Shown piece after piece: positions 1-7,053 of a DNA stretch of 13,014 nt (its first letter is position 1; the number at the start of each line of letters is the position of its first letter). Origin of the DNA: Verrucomicrobiota bacterium. Its GTDB lineage: Bacteria > Verrucomicrobiota > Verrucomicrobiia > Limisphaerales > AV2. The stretch spans positions 1-13,014 of the forward strand of contig QHPA01000164.1 of NCBI GenBank assembly GCA_003218935.1. The letters run 5' to 3'. A model generated the notes under the pieces. The model saw nothing but the letters and a program-made list of their open reading frames with translations, was not told where the DNA came from and did no database searches. A program made the translations under genes and the position numbers.

Positions 1-17
1 CAACATCGGACATCTTG

Positions 18-45
18 CAACTGACAACTGACAACCCACAACTGA
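18..45. repeat. Four-unit heptamer tandem array downstream of rpsI
   Basis: Seen directly: the unit CAACTGA is repeated without gaps at 18-24, 25-31, 32-38 (variant CAACCCA) and 39-45. The array lies just past the rpsI terminator. It has the same period and copy number as the arrays at 511-538 and 2298-2325, but a different unit sequence. It resembles the short tandemly repeated sequences known from cyanobacteria. The function is unknown. Confidence 0.8.
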
Positions 46-47
46 CC

Positions 48-82
48 AAAACAAAAACCCCGCGGGCCATCGCCAGCGGGGC
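48..82 (-). terminator. Intrinsic terminator of rplM-rpsI
   Basis: On the minus strand a GC-rich hairpin is followed by a T-rich tract. The stem is CCCCGC (58-63) against GCGGGG (76-81), with a 12-nt loop, and the minus-strand tail is TTTTTGTTTT (57 down to 48). It lies about 20 nt after the rpsI stop codon, the expected place for Rho-independent termination of this operon. Confidence 0.85.
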
Positions 83-101
83 TTGCAAATCTGGACTCGT
101 T

Positions 102-503
102 TTAGCGTTTGCTGTATTGGAAACGTTTGCGAGCGCCCGGCTGGCCGTACTTCTTGCGCTCGCGCATGCGCGGATCGCGTGTCAGCAGGCCGTTGGACTT
201 GAGCGCCGGACGCAGTTTGGCGTCGGCGGCGAGCAGCGCCCGCGCGATGCCGTGCCGTACGGCGCCGGCCTGGCCGGAGGGACCGCCGCCGCTGACACTG
301 ACGCGCGCGTCGAATTTTGCCGCAGTCTCGGTCACGGTCAACGGCTGCAACGCGAGCATGCGCAGGTTTTCGATCGGGAAATAATTCTCGAACGTACGGT
401 TATTCACAGTGATCTTGCCGGAGCCGGCTGCCAATCGGACCCGCGCGACCGAGGTCTTGCGCCGGCCGGTGCCGAGGAATTCCTGAACTTTCGTTTCTGC
501 CAT
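102..503 (-). CDS. rpsI: 30S ribosomal protein S9
   Basis: Small-subunit ribosomal protein S9, 133 aa, the usual length for bacterial S9. Its basic C-terminal tail reaches toward the P-site tRNA anticodon loop. Visible family marks are the N-terminal [14 protein letters not shown] at residues 11-24, the [19 protein letters not shown] block at 72-90, and the C-terminal RKRFQYSKR. The ATG at 503 is chosen because family proteins start close to the GTGRRK block. An in-frame TTG at 545 would add 14 residues encoded by a heptamer repeat and would overlap the rplM stop. The gene follows rplM after 38 nt in the standard L13-S9 order and is followed by a clear terminator. No good Shine-Dalgarno is visible; the repeat array occupies that position. 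Confidence 0.97.
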   Translation of the reverse strand: MAETKVQEFLGTGRRKTSVARVRLAAGSGKITVNNRTFENYFPIENLRMLALQPLTVTETAAKFDARVSVSGGGPSGQAGAVRHGIARALLAADAKLRPALKSNGLLTRDPRMRERKKYGQPGARKRFQYSKR

Positions 504-510
504 CTGCTTG

Positions 511-538
511 GTTGAGAGTTGAGCGTTGAGGGTTGAGG
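511..538. repeat. Four-unit heptamer tandem array in the rplM-rpsI gap
   Basis: Seen directly: GTTGAGN repeated four times (GTTGAGA, GTTGAGC, GTTGAGG, GTTGAGG) at 511-538. On the coding (minus) strand it reads as CTCAAC-rich sequence ending 7 nt before the rpsI ATG, so it fills the ribosome-binding region of a ribosomal protein gene. Confidence 0.85.
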
Positions 539-541
539 GAA

Positions 542-976
542 TCAAGCAGCCGCCTTCAGCGGTTCGGGTTTCTGCGCCGCGTGCGGGTGGTGGCTGCCTT
601 TATAGACTTTGAGCTTGGTCAGCAAACGGTCGCCAAGCCGGTTTTTGGGAATCATGCCTTTCACGGCGTGCAGGATGAGGCGTTCGGGATGCCGGGCGCG
701 GACCTGAGCGACGGACCTGTAACTCTCGCCGCCTTTCCAGCCGGAGTAAGACATGAAAAGCTTCTCGGTCTCCTTCTTGCCGGTCAGGACGACCTTTTCC
801 GCGTTAATGACGACGACGAAATCGCCGGCATCGAGGTGCGGCGTGAAGACCGGCTTGTTTTTTCCGCGCAGAATATCGGCGACTTGCGCGGCCAGTCGTC
901 CCAGAACCGCGCCGTCGGCATCAACGACGTGCCACTTACGATCGTTCAAATTCACTTTCGGCAAATATGTTTTCAT
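542..976 (-). CDS. rplM: 50S ribosomal protein L13
   Basis: Large-subunit ribosomal protein L13, an early 50S assembly protein, 144 aa (family about 140-150). The N-terminus MKTYLPK and the blocks [16 protein letters not shown] (15-30), ILRGKNKP (35-42), [15 protein letters not shown] (54-68) and [13 protein letters not shown] (103-115) are typical of L13. The ATG at 976 gives the canonical MKTY start; a TTG 15 nt upstream is unlikely. It is the first gene of the rplM-rpsI operon, and a promoter candidate lies about 25 nt upstream. No convincing Shine-Dalgarno or L13 autoregulatory leader can be seen; the leader would be only about 20 nt. Confidence 0.97.
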   Translation of the reverse strand: MKTYLPKVNLNDRKWHVVDADGAVLGRLAAQVADILRGKNKPVFTPHLDAGDFVVVINAEKVVLTGKKETEKLFMSYSGWKGGESYRSVAQVRARHPERLILHAVKGMIPKNRLGDRLLTKLKVYKGSHHPHAAQKPEPLKAAA

Positions 977-1000
977 CAGATCCGAAATCAAAGAGGGGTG

Positions 1001-1028
1001 AACCTAGCAAACAGACTGCGCAAGTCAA
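1001..1028 (-). promoter_or_regulatory. Candidate sigma70-type promoter of rplM-rpsI
   Basis: On the minus strand the -35 is TTGACT (1028-1023, five of six consensus bases) and, 16 nt on, the -10 is TAGGTT (1006-1001), preceded by TGC as in an extended -10. Transcription would start near 994, giving a leader of about 20 nt. A second TTGACT lies 7 nt further upstream. The -10 matches weakly, so this is inference from motif and position. Confidence 0.4.
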
Positions 1029-1093
1029 CAGTCAAAAAGTGATTTGGGCTCGGGGAGCGTGGACACTACTCACCAATAAGTGAGCCGGAAATA

Positions 1094-1219
1094 TCTCCCT
1101 CTCCCCACGACGAAGGAGTGGGGAGTCAGGGAGAGGGGAAATCCGATGATCGATAGCTCTGTTCTTACAACCCCTCTGCCCGTCCCTCTCCCCGCTCGTC
1201 CCTCGTGGGGAGAGGGAGA
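1094..1219. repeat. 126-bp element with perfect 17-bp inverted ends (MITE/REP-like)
   Basis: Seen directly: TCTCCCTCTCCCCACGA at 1094-1110 is matched exactly by its reverse complement at 1203-1219. Each end also forms its own hairpin: CTCCCCAC (1101-1108) with GTGGGGAG (1118-1125), and TCCCTCTCCCC (1183-1193) with GGGGAGAGGGA (1207-1217). It lies in the gap between lpxD and rplM and contains no convincing gene. I see no clear target-site duplication. It could be a non-autonomous mobile element, a REP-type palindrome pair or a transcription-blocking structure. Confidence 0.65.
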
Positions 1220-1258
1220 GCAGCCGTGCAATGGTGGTAGTGTCAACGGGCGGTGTTC

Positions 1259-2296
1259 TTAAGGCTTCCTGGCATTTGCGTGAGTCGCCTCGGCGAGCTT
1301 TTTCTCCAACTCCGCCACGCGACGGAGCAGTTCAGGCATCTGCTGGGCGGCGAGGATTTGGCGTTTCATTTGCCGGTCTGGCTGGGCGGGATAGCCAAAC
1401 CATTTTTCGCCGTCGGGAATGTCGTGCATCACGCCGGACTGGGCGGCGATGATGACCTTGTTGCCGATCTTCAGGTGGCCGGCCAGACCGACCTGGCCGG
1501 CCAGTGTGACGAAATTGCCGAGCTTGGTGCTGCCCGCAATGCCGGACTGCGCGACGACGAGACAGTGTTCGCCGATGGCGACGTTGTGGGCGATTTGGAC
1601 GAGGTTATCGATCTTCGTGCCCCGGCCAATCGAAGTCGAGCCGAGCGCGCCGCGGTCAATCGTGACGTTGGCGCCGATCTCCACGTCGTCGTGAATGATG
1701 AGGCCGCCGATTTGCGGCACCTTCCGATGCGCGCCGGAGTCGAGCACGTAGCCGAAACCGTCCGAGCCGATGACCGCGCCGGCGTGGATGCGGACGCGCT
1801 GGCCGACGTGCGTGCCGGGATAAAGCACGACGTTCGGGAAAAGCTGAGTGTCTGCGCCAAGAACGCAATTTGCGCCGACGTGATTGCCGCCGTGCAGCAC
1901 ACAGCGCGCCTCGATGCGCGTCTGTTCGCCAACGACACAGTGCGGTCCGATATACGCCGCCGGGTCGATCTGCGCGGACGGGGCCACAACGGCGCTGGGA
2001 TGAACGCCGGGAGCGAAAGTTGGTTCTGGAAAAAACAGCGGCAGCACCTTCGCGAACGCGATGCGCGCGTTCGGCACGCGGATGATCGTTTTCTTTGTGG
2101 AGCTGAACTGTCCATCTACCATGATGGCGGCGGCGGCGCTTTGCTCGGCGCGATTGAAGTAGGTCTGGTTTTCCGCGAACGTCAGATCGCCGGCCCTGGC
2201 CTTGTCGGCCGGGGCGAAGCCGGTGAGTGTCATCGAGCCCTCGCCCAACACTTCACCATCGATTTGTTTGGCGATTTCGGCGGCGGTCAGAGGCAT
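1259..2296 (-). CDS. lpxD: UDP-3-O-acylglucosamine N-acyltransferase LpxD
   Basis: Third enzyme of lipid A synthesis. It transfers a 3-hydroxyacyl group from acyl carrier protein to the 2-amino group of UDP-3-O-acylglucosamine in the cytoplasm. At 345 aa it matches the family (about 340). Residues 1-95 are the uridine-binding domain. Residues from about 98 to 292 are left-handed beta-helix hexapeptide repeats (for example [25 protein letters not shown]). The catalytic His is His237 in [10 protein letters not shown], corresponding to E. coli His239; [13 protein letters not shown] (171-183) is also a family mark. A charged C-terminal helix (about 320-337) fits the trimer tail. The gene lies 66 nt after panD on the same strand and is probably co-transcribed. 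A heptamer array abuts the ATG, and no Shine-Dalgarno is seen. Confidence 0.95.
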   Translation of the reverse strand: MPLTAAEIAKQIDGEVLGEGSMTLTGFAPADKARAGDLTFAENQTYFNRAEQSAAAAIMVDGQFSSTKKTIIRVPNARIAFAKVLPLFFPEPTFAPGVHPSAVVAPSAQIDPAAYIGPHCVVGEQTRIEARCVLHGGNHVGANCVLGADTQLFPNVVLYPGTHVGQRVRIHAGAVIGSDGFGYVLDSGAHRKVPQIGGLIIHDDVEIGANVTIDRGALGSTSIGRGTKIDNLVQIAHNVAIGEHCLVVAQSGIAGSTKLGNFVTLAGQVGLAGHLKIGNKVIIAAQSGVMHDIPDGEKWFGYPAQPDRQMKRQILAAQQMPELLRRVAELEKKLAEATHANARKP

Positions 2297-2297
2297 T

Positions 2298-2325
2298 GCG
2301 ATTTGCGATTTGCGATTGCCGATTT
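2298..2325. repeat. Four-unit heptamer tandem array abutting the lpxD start
   Basis: Seen directly: GCGATTT, GCGATTT, GCGATTG and CCGATTT at 2298-2325. The array starts one base from the lpxD initiation codon (2296-2294 on the minus strand), so the mRNA before lpxD consists of these repeats rather than a Shine-Dalgarno sequence. Confidence 0.85.
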
Positions 2326-2362
2326 AGAGAGACAGTCGCGTTCGGCAACATCGACGCACCGA

Positions 2363-2725
2363 TCAAATTCCCCGTTCGTTGATGATCTTGTTCTTCTTTC
2401 CCAGCACGATCACGCGCGGTTTCCAGCGCGTCGCTTTCGCGCTGTCCACTTCCGTGAACGCCATGATGGTCAGCCGGTCGCCGATTTTGCCCAGGTGCGC
2501 CACGGCGCCGTTGAGTTCGATGACGCCCGAGCCGCGCTCGCCCTTGATGGCGTAAGTCTCAAAGCGCTCGCCGTTGGCGAGATTGCTGCACAAAATTCGT
2601 TCGTACGGCAGCAGCCCGGCCTTTTCCATCAGGTCCTCGGCGATGGTGAGGCTGCCTTCGTAATCGGGACTCGCGCCGGTCACCTGCGCGCGGTGAATTT
2701 TCGATTTCAACAAATGAACCTGCAT
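2363..2725 (-). CDS. panD: Aspartate 1-decarboxylase (pyruvoyl-dependent)
   Basis: Converts L-aspartate to beta-alanine and CO2 for pantothenate and coenzyme A synthesis. At 120 aa it fits the family (about 115-140). It is made as a proenzyme that cleaves itself between Gly24 and Ser25 in YEGS, producing the pyruvoyl cofactor on the new N-terminus. The catalytic set known from E. coli is present at the same numbers: Lys9, Ser25, Arg54, Thr57, Tyr58 (ERFETYAI) and Asn72 (ELNGAVAH). The ATG at 2725 is the only sensible start. The gene is first in a two-gene unit with lpxD and divergent from the oxidoreductase gene at 3037. Octamer repeat arrays occupy the upstream region. The maturation factor PanZ/PanM is not expected in this lineage. 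Confidence 0.96.
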   Translation of the reverse strand: MQVHLLKSKIHRAQVTGASPDYEGSLTIAEDLMEKAGLLPYERILCSNLANGERFETYAIKGERGSGVIELNGAVAHLGKIGDRLTIMAFTEVDSAKATRWKPRVIVLGKKNKIINERGI

Positions 2726-2734
2726 ATTTCAGTT

Positions 2735-2834
2735 CGTTAACATCGTTAAAAGGTTAAAACGTTACCGCGCGAGCGTGTTTGCCATGCGTACCGTTTTAAC
2801 GATCCAACGTTTTAACGATTTTAACGATCCAACG
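2735..2834. repeat. Pair of inverted octamer arrays upstream of panD
   Basis: Seen directly: the left arm (2735-2767) contains CGTTAACAT, CGTTAAAA, GGTTAAAA and CGTTACCG. The right arm (2794-2834) contains TTTTAACG, ATCCAACG, TTTTAACG, ATTTTAACG and ATCCAACG. The right-arm unit TTTTAACG is the reverse complement of CGTTAAAA, so the arms (about 2742-2764 against 2808-2830) are nearly complementary and could form a long imperfect hairpin around a 26-bp GC-rich core. The panD ATG lies 9 nt from the left arm. Together with the promoter at 2853-2881, this accounts for most of the 311-bp gap at 2726-3036; I see no gene in that gap. Confidence 0.75.
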
Positions 2835-2852
2835 TTTGCGCCAAGTCGCCCG

Positions 2853-2881
2853 TTGACTTGAAAAACGGCGGCCACTATAAA
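2853..2881 (+). promoter_or_regulatory. Near-consensus sigma70-type promoter toward the oxidoreductase at 3037
   Basis: -35 TTGACT (2853-2858) and -10 TATAAA (2876-2881) are separated by exactly 17 nt, with five of six consensus bases in each box. The predicted start is near 2888, giving an untranslated leader of about 150 nt before the ATG at 3037. I recognise no riboswitch in that leader. Confidence 0.6.
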
Positions 2882-3036
2882 GACCGCGTCGCCTAATTCA
2901 ATATCTACTTTAACACAAAAGCCAAAAACGCCACGAATCACAACCAACTCGCCAGTGTCCTGACCTGGCGGCGGCGGTGCTGTGCTACCACCGGATACAA
3001 TCACGGCACCTGCCCCCAACTCAGCCTGCACACATT

Positions 3037-4200
3037 ATGAGGAGAAAAATTCGCTACGGCATGGTCGGCGGCGGTCGGGGCGCATTCATCGGCGCCGTGC
3101 ATCGCATCGCGGCGGCCATGGACCAACAGATCGAACTCGTCTGCGGCGCGTTTTCATCGGACCCGGAACGTTCGCGCGCGTCGGGCGCGGACCTCTTCCT
3201 TGAGCCGGAACGCTGCTACGGCACATTTGAGGAAATGATCAAGACCGAGGCCTGGCTGCCCGAAGGCGAGCGCATGGATTTCATCGCCATCGTGACTCCC
3301 AACCACATGCACTTCCCGCCCGCGAAGATGGCGCTCGAACAGGGTTTTCATGTGCTCAGTGACAAGCCCGCCACCTTCAATCTGGTCCAGGCTAAAAAGC
3401 TCGCGGAGCTGGTGAAGAAAAGCGGCCTGCTCTACGGCCTGACTCATAATTACACCGGTTATCCGCTGGTGAAGGAAGCGCGCGACATGATCCGGGCGGG
3501 CAAGCTCGGCAAAATTCGCAAAGTCGTCGTCGAGTATCCGCAGGGCTGGCTGGCCACGCGCATCGAAGCCACCGGGCAGAAACAGGCCGGTTGGCGCACC
3601 GACCCCAAGCGCAGTGGCGCGGCCGGCAGTATCGGCGACATCGGCACACACGCCGAGAACCTCGCCGAATACATCACCGGCCTGCAGATTGAGGAACTCG
3701 CCGCTGACATCACCAGCTTCGTGAAGGGGCGCAAGCTGGATGACGACGGCAACGTGCTGCTCCGTTTCAAGGGCGGCGCGAAAGGCGTGCTGCACTGCTC
3801 GCAGATCAGCGTCGGCGAGGAAAACAATATCAACATCCGCGTCTATGGCGAAAAGGGCGGCATCGAATGGCATCAGAAGGAACCGAATTCGATGCTCGTG
3901 AAATGGCTCGACCAGCCGATGCAGGTCTATCGCACCGCCAACGGTTACCTCGGCGCGAATGCCAAAGCCGCCACGCGCACGCCGCCCGCGCACCCCGAGG
4001 GTTATCTGGAAGCCTTCGCGAACATCTACAAAAACTTTGCCAACCACGTGCTCGCCCGGCTCGAAGGCCGGAAGCTGGCCAAGAACGATCCGGCGCTCGA
4101 CTATCCGAAGGTCGAGGACGCCGTCCGCGGCATGGCCTTCATCGAAGCCGTGGTGAAGTCATCGAAAAAAAATGCGGCATGGACAAAGCTCGACGTCTGA
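3037..4200 (+). CDS. Gfo/Idh/MocA family NAD(P)-dependent oxidoreductase
   Basis: Cytoplasmic dehydrogenase or reductase of the glucose-fructose oxidoreductase/inositol dehydrogenase superfamily, 387 aa. The N-terminal Rossmann fold shows [17 protein letters not shown] (7-23), in which the GGGRGAFIG loop replaces the commoner GxGxxG. The family EKP motif appears as SDKP (108-111) with the catalytic-type Lys110. The C-terminal substrate domain has [13 protein letters not shown] (200-212), holding the conserved Asp and His. The first in-frame start is at 2977, but ATG 3037 puts the Rossmann strand at the N-terminus as in the family. No Shine-Dalgarno precedes it. The substrate is unknown; a sugar, polyol or sugar derivative is likely. 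It converges with the sulfatase gene across a 66-bp gap, with no clear terminator. Confidence 0.93.
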   Translation: MRRKIRYGMVGGGRGAFIGAVHRIAAAMDQQIELVCGAFSSDPERSRASGADLFLEPERCYGTFEEMIKTEAWLPEGERMDFIAIVTPNHMHFPPAKMALEQGFHVLSDKPATFNLVQAKKLAELVKKSGLLYGLTHNYTGYPLVKEARDMIRAGKLGKIRKVVVEYPQGWLATRIEATGQKQAGWRTDPKRSGAAGSIGDIGTHAENLAEYITGLQIEELAADITSFVKGRKLDDDGNVLLRFKGGAKGVLHCSQISVGEENNINIRVYGEKGGIEWHQKEPNSMLVKWLDQPMQVYRTANGYLGANAKAATRTPPAHPEGYLEAFANIYKNFANHVLARLEGRKLAKNDPALDYPKVEDAVRGMAFIEAVVKSSKKNAAWTKLDV

Positions 4201-4266
4201 AACGTGGCGCCGGCGTCTCGCCTGCGGCGTTGAGCGTCCTCACCAGGTCGCGGACTTGGATTCTGT

Positions 4267-5700
4267 TTAGAAAGCGACTCGCTTTTCCACCAGCTTTCCG
4301 GGTGGTCGAACGTTCTTGCCCTCCTGCCCCGTCGCCGAATCTCCGAGGTCATCCCGGCATTTCGCGGCCAGCGCCTGGAGGCGGGCGACGAGGTCCGGAT
4401 GCTGCGCGGCGAGGTTGTTGGTTTCACTGACGTCAGTTTCAAGGTCGAACAGCGCCAAGCCGATCTCGCGCTTCGCGTATTTGCCGGGTTTGCCGTCATG
4501 CCCAGGCGGGTCGGGATGATCGTAATCGTGGGTCAGGTGCAGTTTCCATTTGCCGCTGCGCACGGCCTGTAGATGTTTGGCCCAATAATAGAAGTAGGCT
4601 TCGTGCGGCGATTTGGCGCCGGGCTGTCCGGACATCAACGGCCAGATGTCTTTGCCGTCGATGATTCGGTCGCGCGGCACTTCGGCGCCGGCAAGTTTTG
4701 CGAACGTCGGCAACAGGTCCATTGTCGCCGCCACTTCATGACACACGCTTCCGACCGGGATTTTTCCCGGCCAACGCATGATGCACGGCTCGCGCAGGCC
4801 GCCGTCGAACGTCGTGGTTTTGCCCTCGCGCAACGGAAGAGCGGACCCGGCGTGAGTGCCGTAAAGCAGCCAGGGGCCGTTGTCGGAAGTGAAAACAACG
4901 AGCGTTTTCTCGTCGAGGCCGTTCTTTTTCAGCGCATCGAGGATCTGGCCGACGGACCAATCGATTTCCATGATCACGTCGCCGTAAAGACCGCGCTCGG
5001 ACCTGCCCTTGAATTTGTCACTCACGTGCAGCGGCACGTGCGGCATGTTGTGCGCAACATAAAGAAAGAACGGGCGGTCCTTGTTCTTTTCAATGAAGCG
5101 CACGGCGTGTTCGCTGTACCAGGTCGTGAGCTGCGTTTGGTCGGGCATTTCCTGAACCACATTTTCGCCTTGGATGAGCGGCAGCGGAGGATAGTTTTTG
5201 CCGGCGGTCGGATGATTCGGCCACATGTCGTTCGAGTAAGGGAGGCCGAAATATTCATCGAAACCGTGCCGCGTCGGGAGGAATTGCGGCGAATCGCCCA
5301 GGTGCCATTTGCCGAAAATGGCCGTGGCATAACCGCGTGTCTTGAGCACCTGCGCGATGGTCAATTCCTGGTCGCTGATGCCGATCTTCGAGTGCGGACC
5401 GAGCGCGCCGAGCAGGCCGACGCGATTCGGGTAGCAACCCGTGAGCAACGCCGCGCGCGACGCGGTGCAAACCGGCTGGCCGACGTAAAAATCCGTGAAC
5501 CGCATCCCTTCGCGCGCCATGCGGTCGAGGTTCGGTGTTTTGATGTTCGGCGAACCGAAACAACCGACGTCCTGATAGCCCTGGTCGTCGGTGAAAACGA
5601 TGACGAAATTCGGGCGGGCTGGTTCCTGCGCGCCAGAAACGATGCCGTCGCTGAGAGTCAAAGCCAGGAAGACGCCTGTCAGCGTCCGATGGAAATTCAT
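4267..5700 (-). CDS. Secreted type I (formylglycine) sulfatase
   Basis: Arylsulfatase-family S1 sulfatase hydrolysing a sulfate ester, 477 aa. An N-terminal signal peptide is likely (hydrophobic residues about 6-22, cleavage near VSGA/QEP), so it would act in the periplasm or outside the cell. The calcium-binding aspartates are in FTDDQGY (36-42). The catalytic site is Cys78 in [11 protein letters not shown], which fits C-x-P/A-x-R, the signal for conversion of Cys to formylglycine. Other marks are FGKWHLG (129-135), VAHNMPHVP (215-223) and FTSDNGPW (270-277). ATG 5700 gives the signal peptide; in-frame sequence back to 5931 is palindromic repeat, not protein. The substrate cannot be told from sequence. 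The maturation enzyme is not in this window. Confidence 0.95.
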   Translation of the reverse strand: MNFHRTLTGVFLALTLSDGIVSGAQEPARPNFVIVFTDDQGYQDVGCFGSPNIKTPNLDRMAREGMRFTDFYVGQPVCTASRAALLTGCYPNRVGLLGALGPHSKIGISDQELTIAQVLKTRGYATAIFGKWHLGDSPQFLPTRHGFDEYFGLPYSNDMWPNHPTAGKNYPPLPLIQGENVVQEMPDQTQLTTWYSEHAVRFIEKNKDRPFFLYVAHNMPHVPLHVSDKFKGRSERGLYGDVIMEIDWSVGQILDALKKNGLDEKTLVVFTSDNGPWLLYGTHAGSALPLREGKTTTFDGGLREPCIMRWPGKIPVGSVCHEVAATMDLLPTFAKLAGAEVPRDRIIDGKDIWPLMSGQPGAKSPHEAYFYYWAKHLQAVRSGKWKLHLTHDYDHPDPPGHDGKPGKYAKREIGLALFDLETDVSETNNLAAQHPDLVARLQALAAKCRDDLGDSATGQEGKNVRPPGKLVEKRVAF

Positions 5701-5706
5701 GTGCAA

Positions 5707-5735
5707 AGTGTAGGCCGTCCTACGCGGGCCGCCAA
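5707..5735 (-). promoter_or_regulatory. Candidate promoter of the sulfatase, implying a leaderless mRNA
   Basis: On the minus strand the -35 is TTGGCG (5735-5730) and, 17 nt on, the -10 is TACACT (5712-5707); each matches four of six consensus bases. Only 6 nt separate the -10 from the sulfatase ATG, so transcription would begin at or beside the start codon. Inference from motif and spacing only. Confidence 0.4.
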
Positions 5736-5753
5736 GCCGGTTTGCGTTAGGCC

Positions 5754-5880
5754 TTGGACGCTGCGGGACCAAAGTGTCGGTCGGGAGCGCGGACAGCTTT
5801 GTCCGCGCGAAGCGCCGACCTTCTGGGAATCGGCGGACACGGCTGTCCGCGCTGCGTTCAGAAGGCACGTTGGACGCTGC
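5754..5880. repeat. Compound palindromic repeat between sulfatase and oxidoreductase
   Basis: Seen directly: the direct repeat TTGGACGCTGC (5754-5764 and 5870-5880) bounds two nested palindromes. The first pairs GGTCGG (5779-5784) with CCGACC (5815-5820) and, inside, GCGCGGAC (5787-5794) with GTCCGCGC (5801-5808). The second pairs CCTTCTG (5819-5825) with CAGAAGG (5859-5865) and, inside, GCGGACA (5833-5839) with TGTCCGC (5844-5850). The two hairpin tops share the GCGGACA/TGTCCGC theme, as in a dispersed REP-like family. The element fills half of the divergent gap 5701-5952. Confidence 0.75.
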
Positions 5881-5906
5881 TTCGGCCCCTCTTTGGACAG
5901 CAAGGC

Positions 5907-5934
5907 TTGTCTTTGCTGGTCGCTTCGCCATACT
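5907..5934 (+). promoter_or_regulatory. Candidate promoter of the oxidoreductase-TA-SDR operon
   Basis: -35 TTGTCT (5907-5912) and -10 CATACT (5929-5934) are 16 nt apart, each matching four of six consensus bases. The start would be near 5941, giving a leader of about 12 nt before the ATG at 5953. It is a weak match, supported mainly by its position. Confidence 0.33.
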
Positions 5935-5952
5935 CGCGGCTCACTTGTTGTC

Positions 5953-7032
5953 ATGAAACGAATCGGTATCACCATCGTCGGTTGCGGCGGCATTACGCTG
6001 CAAAATCATCTTCCGGGCCTTGCGTTGTGTCCGGAAGCGAGAGTCGTTGCGCTCTGCGACACCGACGGGGCCACCCTGGAGCGCGCGCGTCAGCAGACCG
6101 GCGTCAACGTCACTGCGACGAAATACGAAGATGTCGTGAGGCGGGACGACGTGCACGCTGTCATCATCGCGACGCCGAACTTCCTGCACGCGCCCATCGC
6201 ACTGGCCGCCATCGCAGCGGGCAAACACGTCCTCTGCGAAAAACCGCTGGCAATGAATTATGCCGAAGCGAAACAGATGGCCGAGGCGGCGGACAAAGCG
6301 GGTGTGCGACACATGACAGCGTTCACGTATCGCCTCGTGCCGGCAATGCGTTACCTCGCGCACCTCGTGAAACGCGGCGACGTCGGCGAGCCCTATCACT
6401 ACCGCTCCTGCCGCTTGCAGGATTGGGGCACGCGCAACCTTGGCTGGCGCCAGGTCAAGAAGCTCGCCGGCACCGGCGAACTGGGCGACATGCTCAGTCA
6501 TCGCATCGACTTCGCGCATCTGCTGGTGGGTCCGATGAAACGGCTTGTGGCGAACCTGAAACAGTGGCATCCCATGCGCGGCGGCGCGCCGAACGATCTG
6601 GATGACTGGGTGGCCATTCTCGCCGAGTTTCAGGGCGGCGCGACCGGCGTGCTCGAAAGCAGCAAACTCGCGAGCGGGCGCAACGAAAGCTGGCGCAGCC
6701 TCGATTACGTGGAACTCAACGGCAGTGAACGCTCGTTCGTCTTCATAACCGGGGAATGGAATAAACTGCAGACCGGCAAAGTGGGCGGCCCGGGATTCGA
6801 AACCATCACGATTCCGGAGGAATTCTGGAAGGTGCCCGGCTCGCCGCGCGACCCGCGCCAGGGCGACCCATTGGTGACATTTCGCTACGACCAGGCCTTT
6901 GAATTCATTGACGCCATCCGCAAGCAGAGTCCGTGCGTGCCGAGCTTTTACGATGGCGCGCGCGCTCAGGCTGTGACGGATGCCGCGGTGAAATCGGCGG
7001 AGACGCGGCAGTGGGTCGAATTGCCCGGTTGA
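5953..7032 (+). CDS. Gfo/Idh/MocA family NAD(P)-dependent oxidoreductase
   Basis: Second member of the glucose-fructose oxidoreductase/inositol dehydrogenase superfamily, 359 aa, close to the usual length. The Rossmann loop is ITIVGCGGI (6-14). The acidic end of the second strand is in VVALCDTDG (31-39), suggesting NAD rather than NADP. The EKP motif is CEKPLAMN (95-102) with Lys97. The substrate-side motif is GDMLSHRIDFAHLL (178-191). The ATG at 5953 is chosen because the fold begins at once; the reading frame stays open far upstream (to 4573) but there it runs antisense to the sulfatase. The gene leads a tightly spaced operon of a toxin-antitoxin pair, a small ORF and an SDR, and is divergent from the sulfatase. 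It is only distantly similar to the protein at 3037, so not a recent duplicate. Substrate unknown. Confidence 0.94.
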   Translation: MKRIGITIVGCGGITLQNHLPGLALCPEARVVALCDTDGATLERARQQTGVNVTATKYEDVVRRDDVHAVIIATPNFLHAPIALAAIAAGKHVLCEKPLAMNYAEAKQMAEAADKAGVRHMTAFTYRLVPAMRYLAHLVKRGDVGEPYHYRSCRLQDWGTRNLGWRQVKKLAGTGELGDMLSHRIDFAHLLVGPMKRLVANLKQWHPMRGGAPNDLDDWVAILAEFQGGATGVLESSKLASGRNESWRSLDYVELNGSERSFVFITGEWNKLQTGKVGGPGFETITIPEEFWKVPGSPRDPRQGDPLVTFRYDQAFEFIDAIRKQSPCVPSFYDGARAQAVTDAAVKSAETRQWVELPG

Positions 7033-7053
7033 GGTTTTCAAACTTGGAATCGC

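Noticed and set aside
18..45. CRISPR-like reading of the short repeats
   Set aside because: Units are 7-8 bp without spacers and no cas genes are near; these are plain tandem repeats.
1183..1217. The GC-rich hairpin as a terminator for lpxD
   Set aside because: No T tract follows the stem on the minus strand, and the stem is better explained as one end of the 126-bp inverted-repeat element.
1253..2740. An open frame of 495 codons on the plus strand
   Set aside because: It lies opposite lpxD and panD, which have clear family motifs; its own translation is low-complexity, rich in Arg, Asp, Ala and Val, and shows no domain.
2762..3031. An 89-codon minus-strand frame in the panD upstream gap
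   Set aside because: Its C-terminal part is encoded by octamer repeats, it overlaps the best promoter in the window, and it matches no family I recognise. A small chance remains that the section around VVIRGVFGFCVKV is real.
3154..4047. A 297-codon minus-strand frame
   Set aside because: Antisense shadow of the oxidoreductase at 3037, with no recognisable motif.
4201..4266. A bidirectional terminator between the convergent oxidoreductase and sulfatase genes
   Set aside because: The GC-rich sequence forms only mismatched stems and has no T tract on either strand.
4573..7032. An open frame of 819 codons on the plus strand ending with the second oxidoreductase
   Set aside because: Only the last 359 codons (from 5953) look like a protein; the earlier part is antisense to the sulfatase and crosses palindromic repeats, so it is a by-product of GC-rich codon bias.
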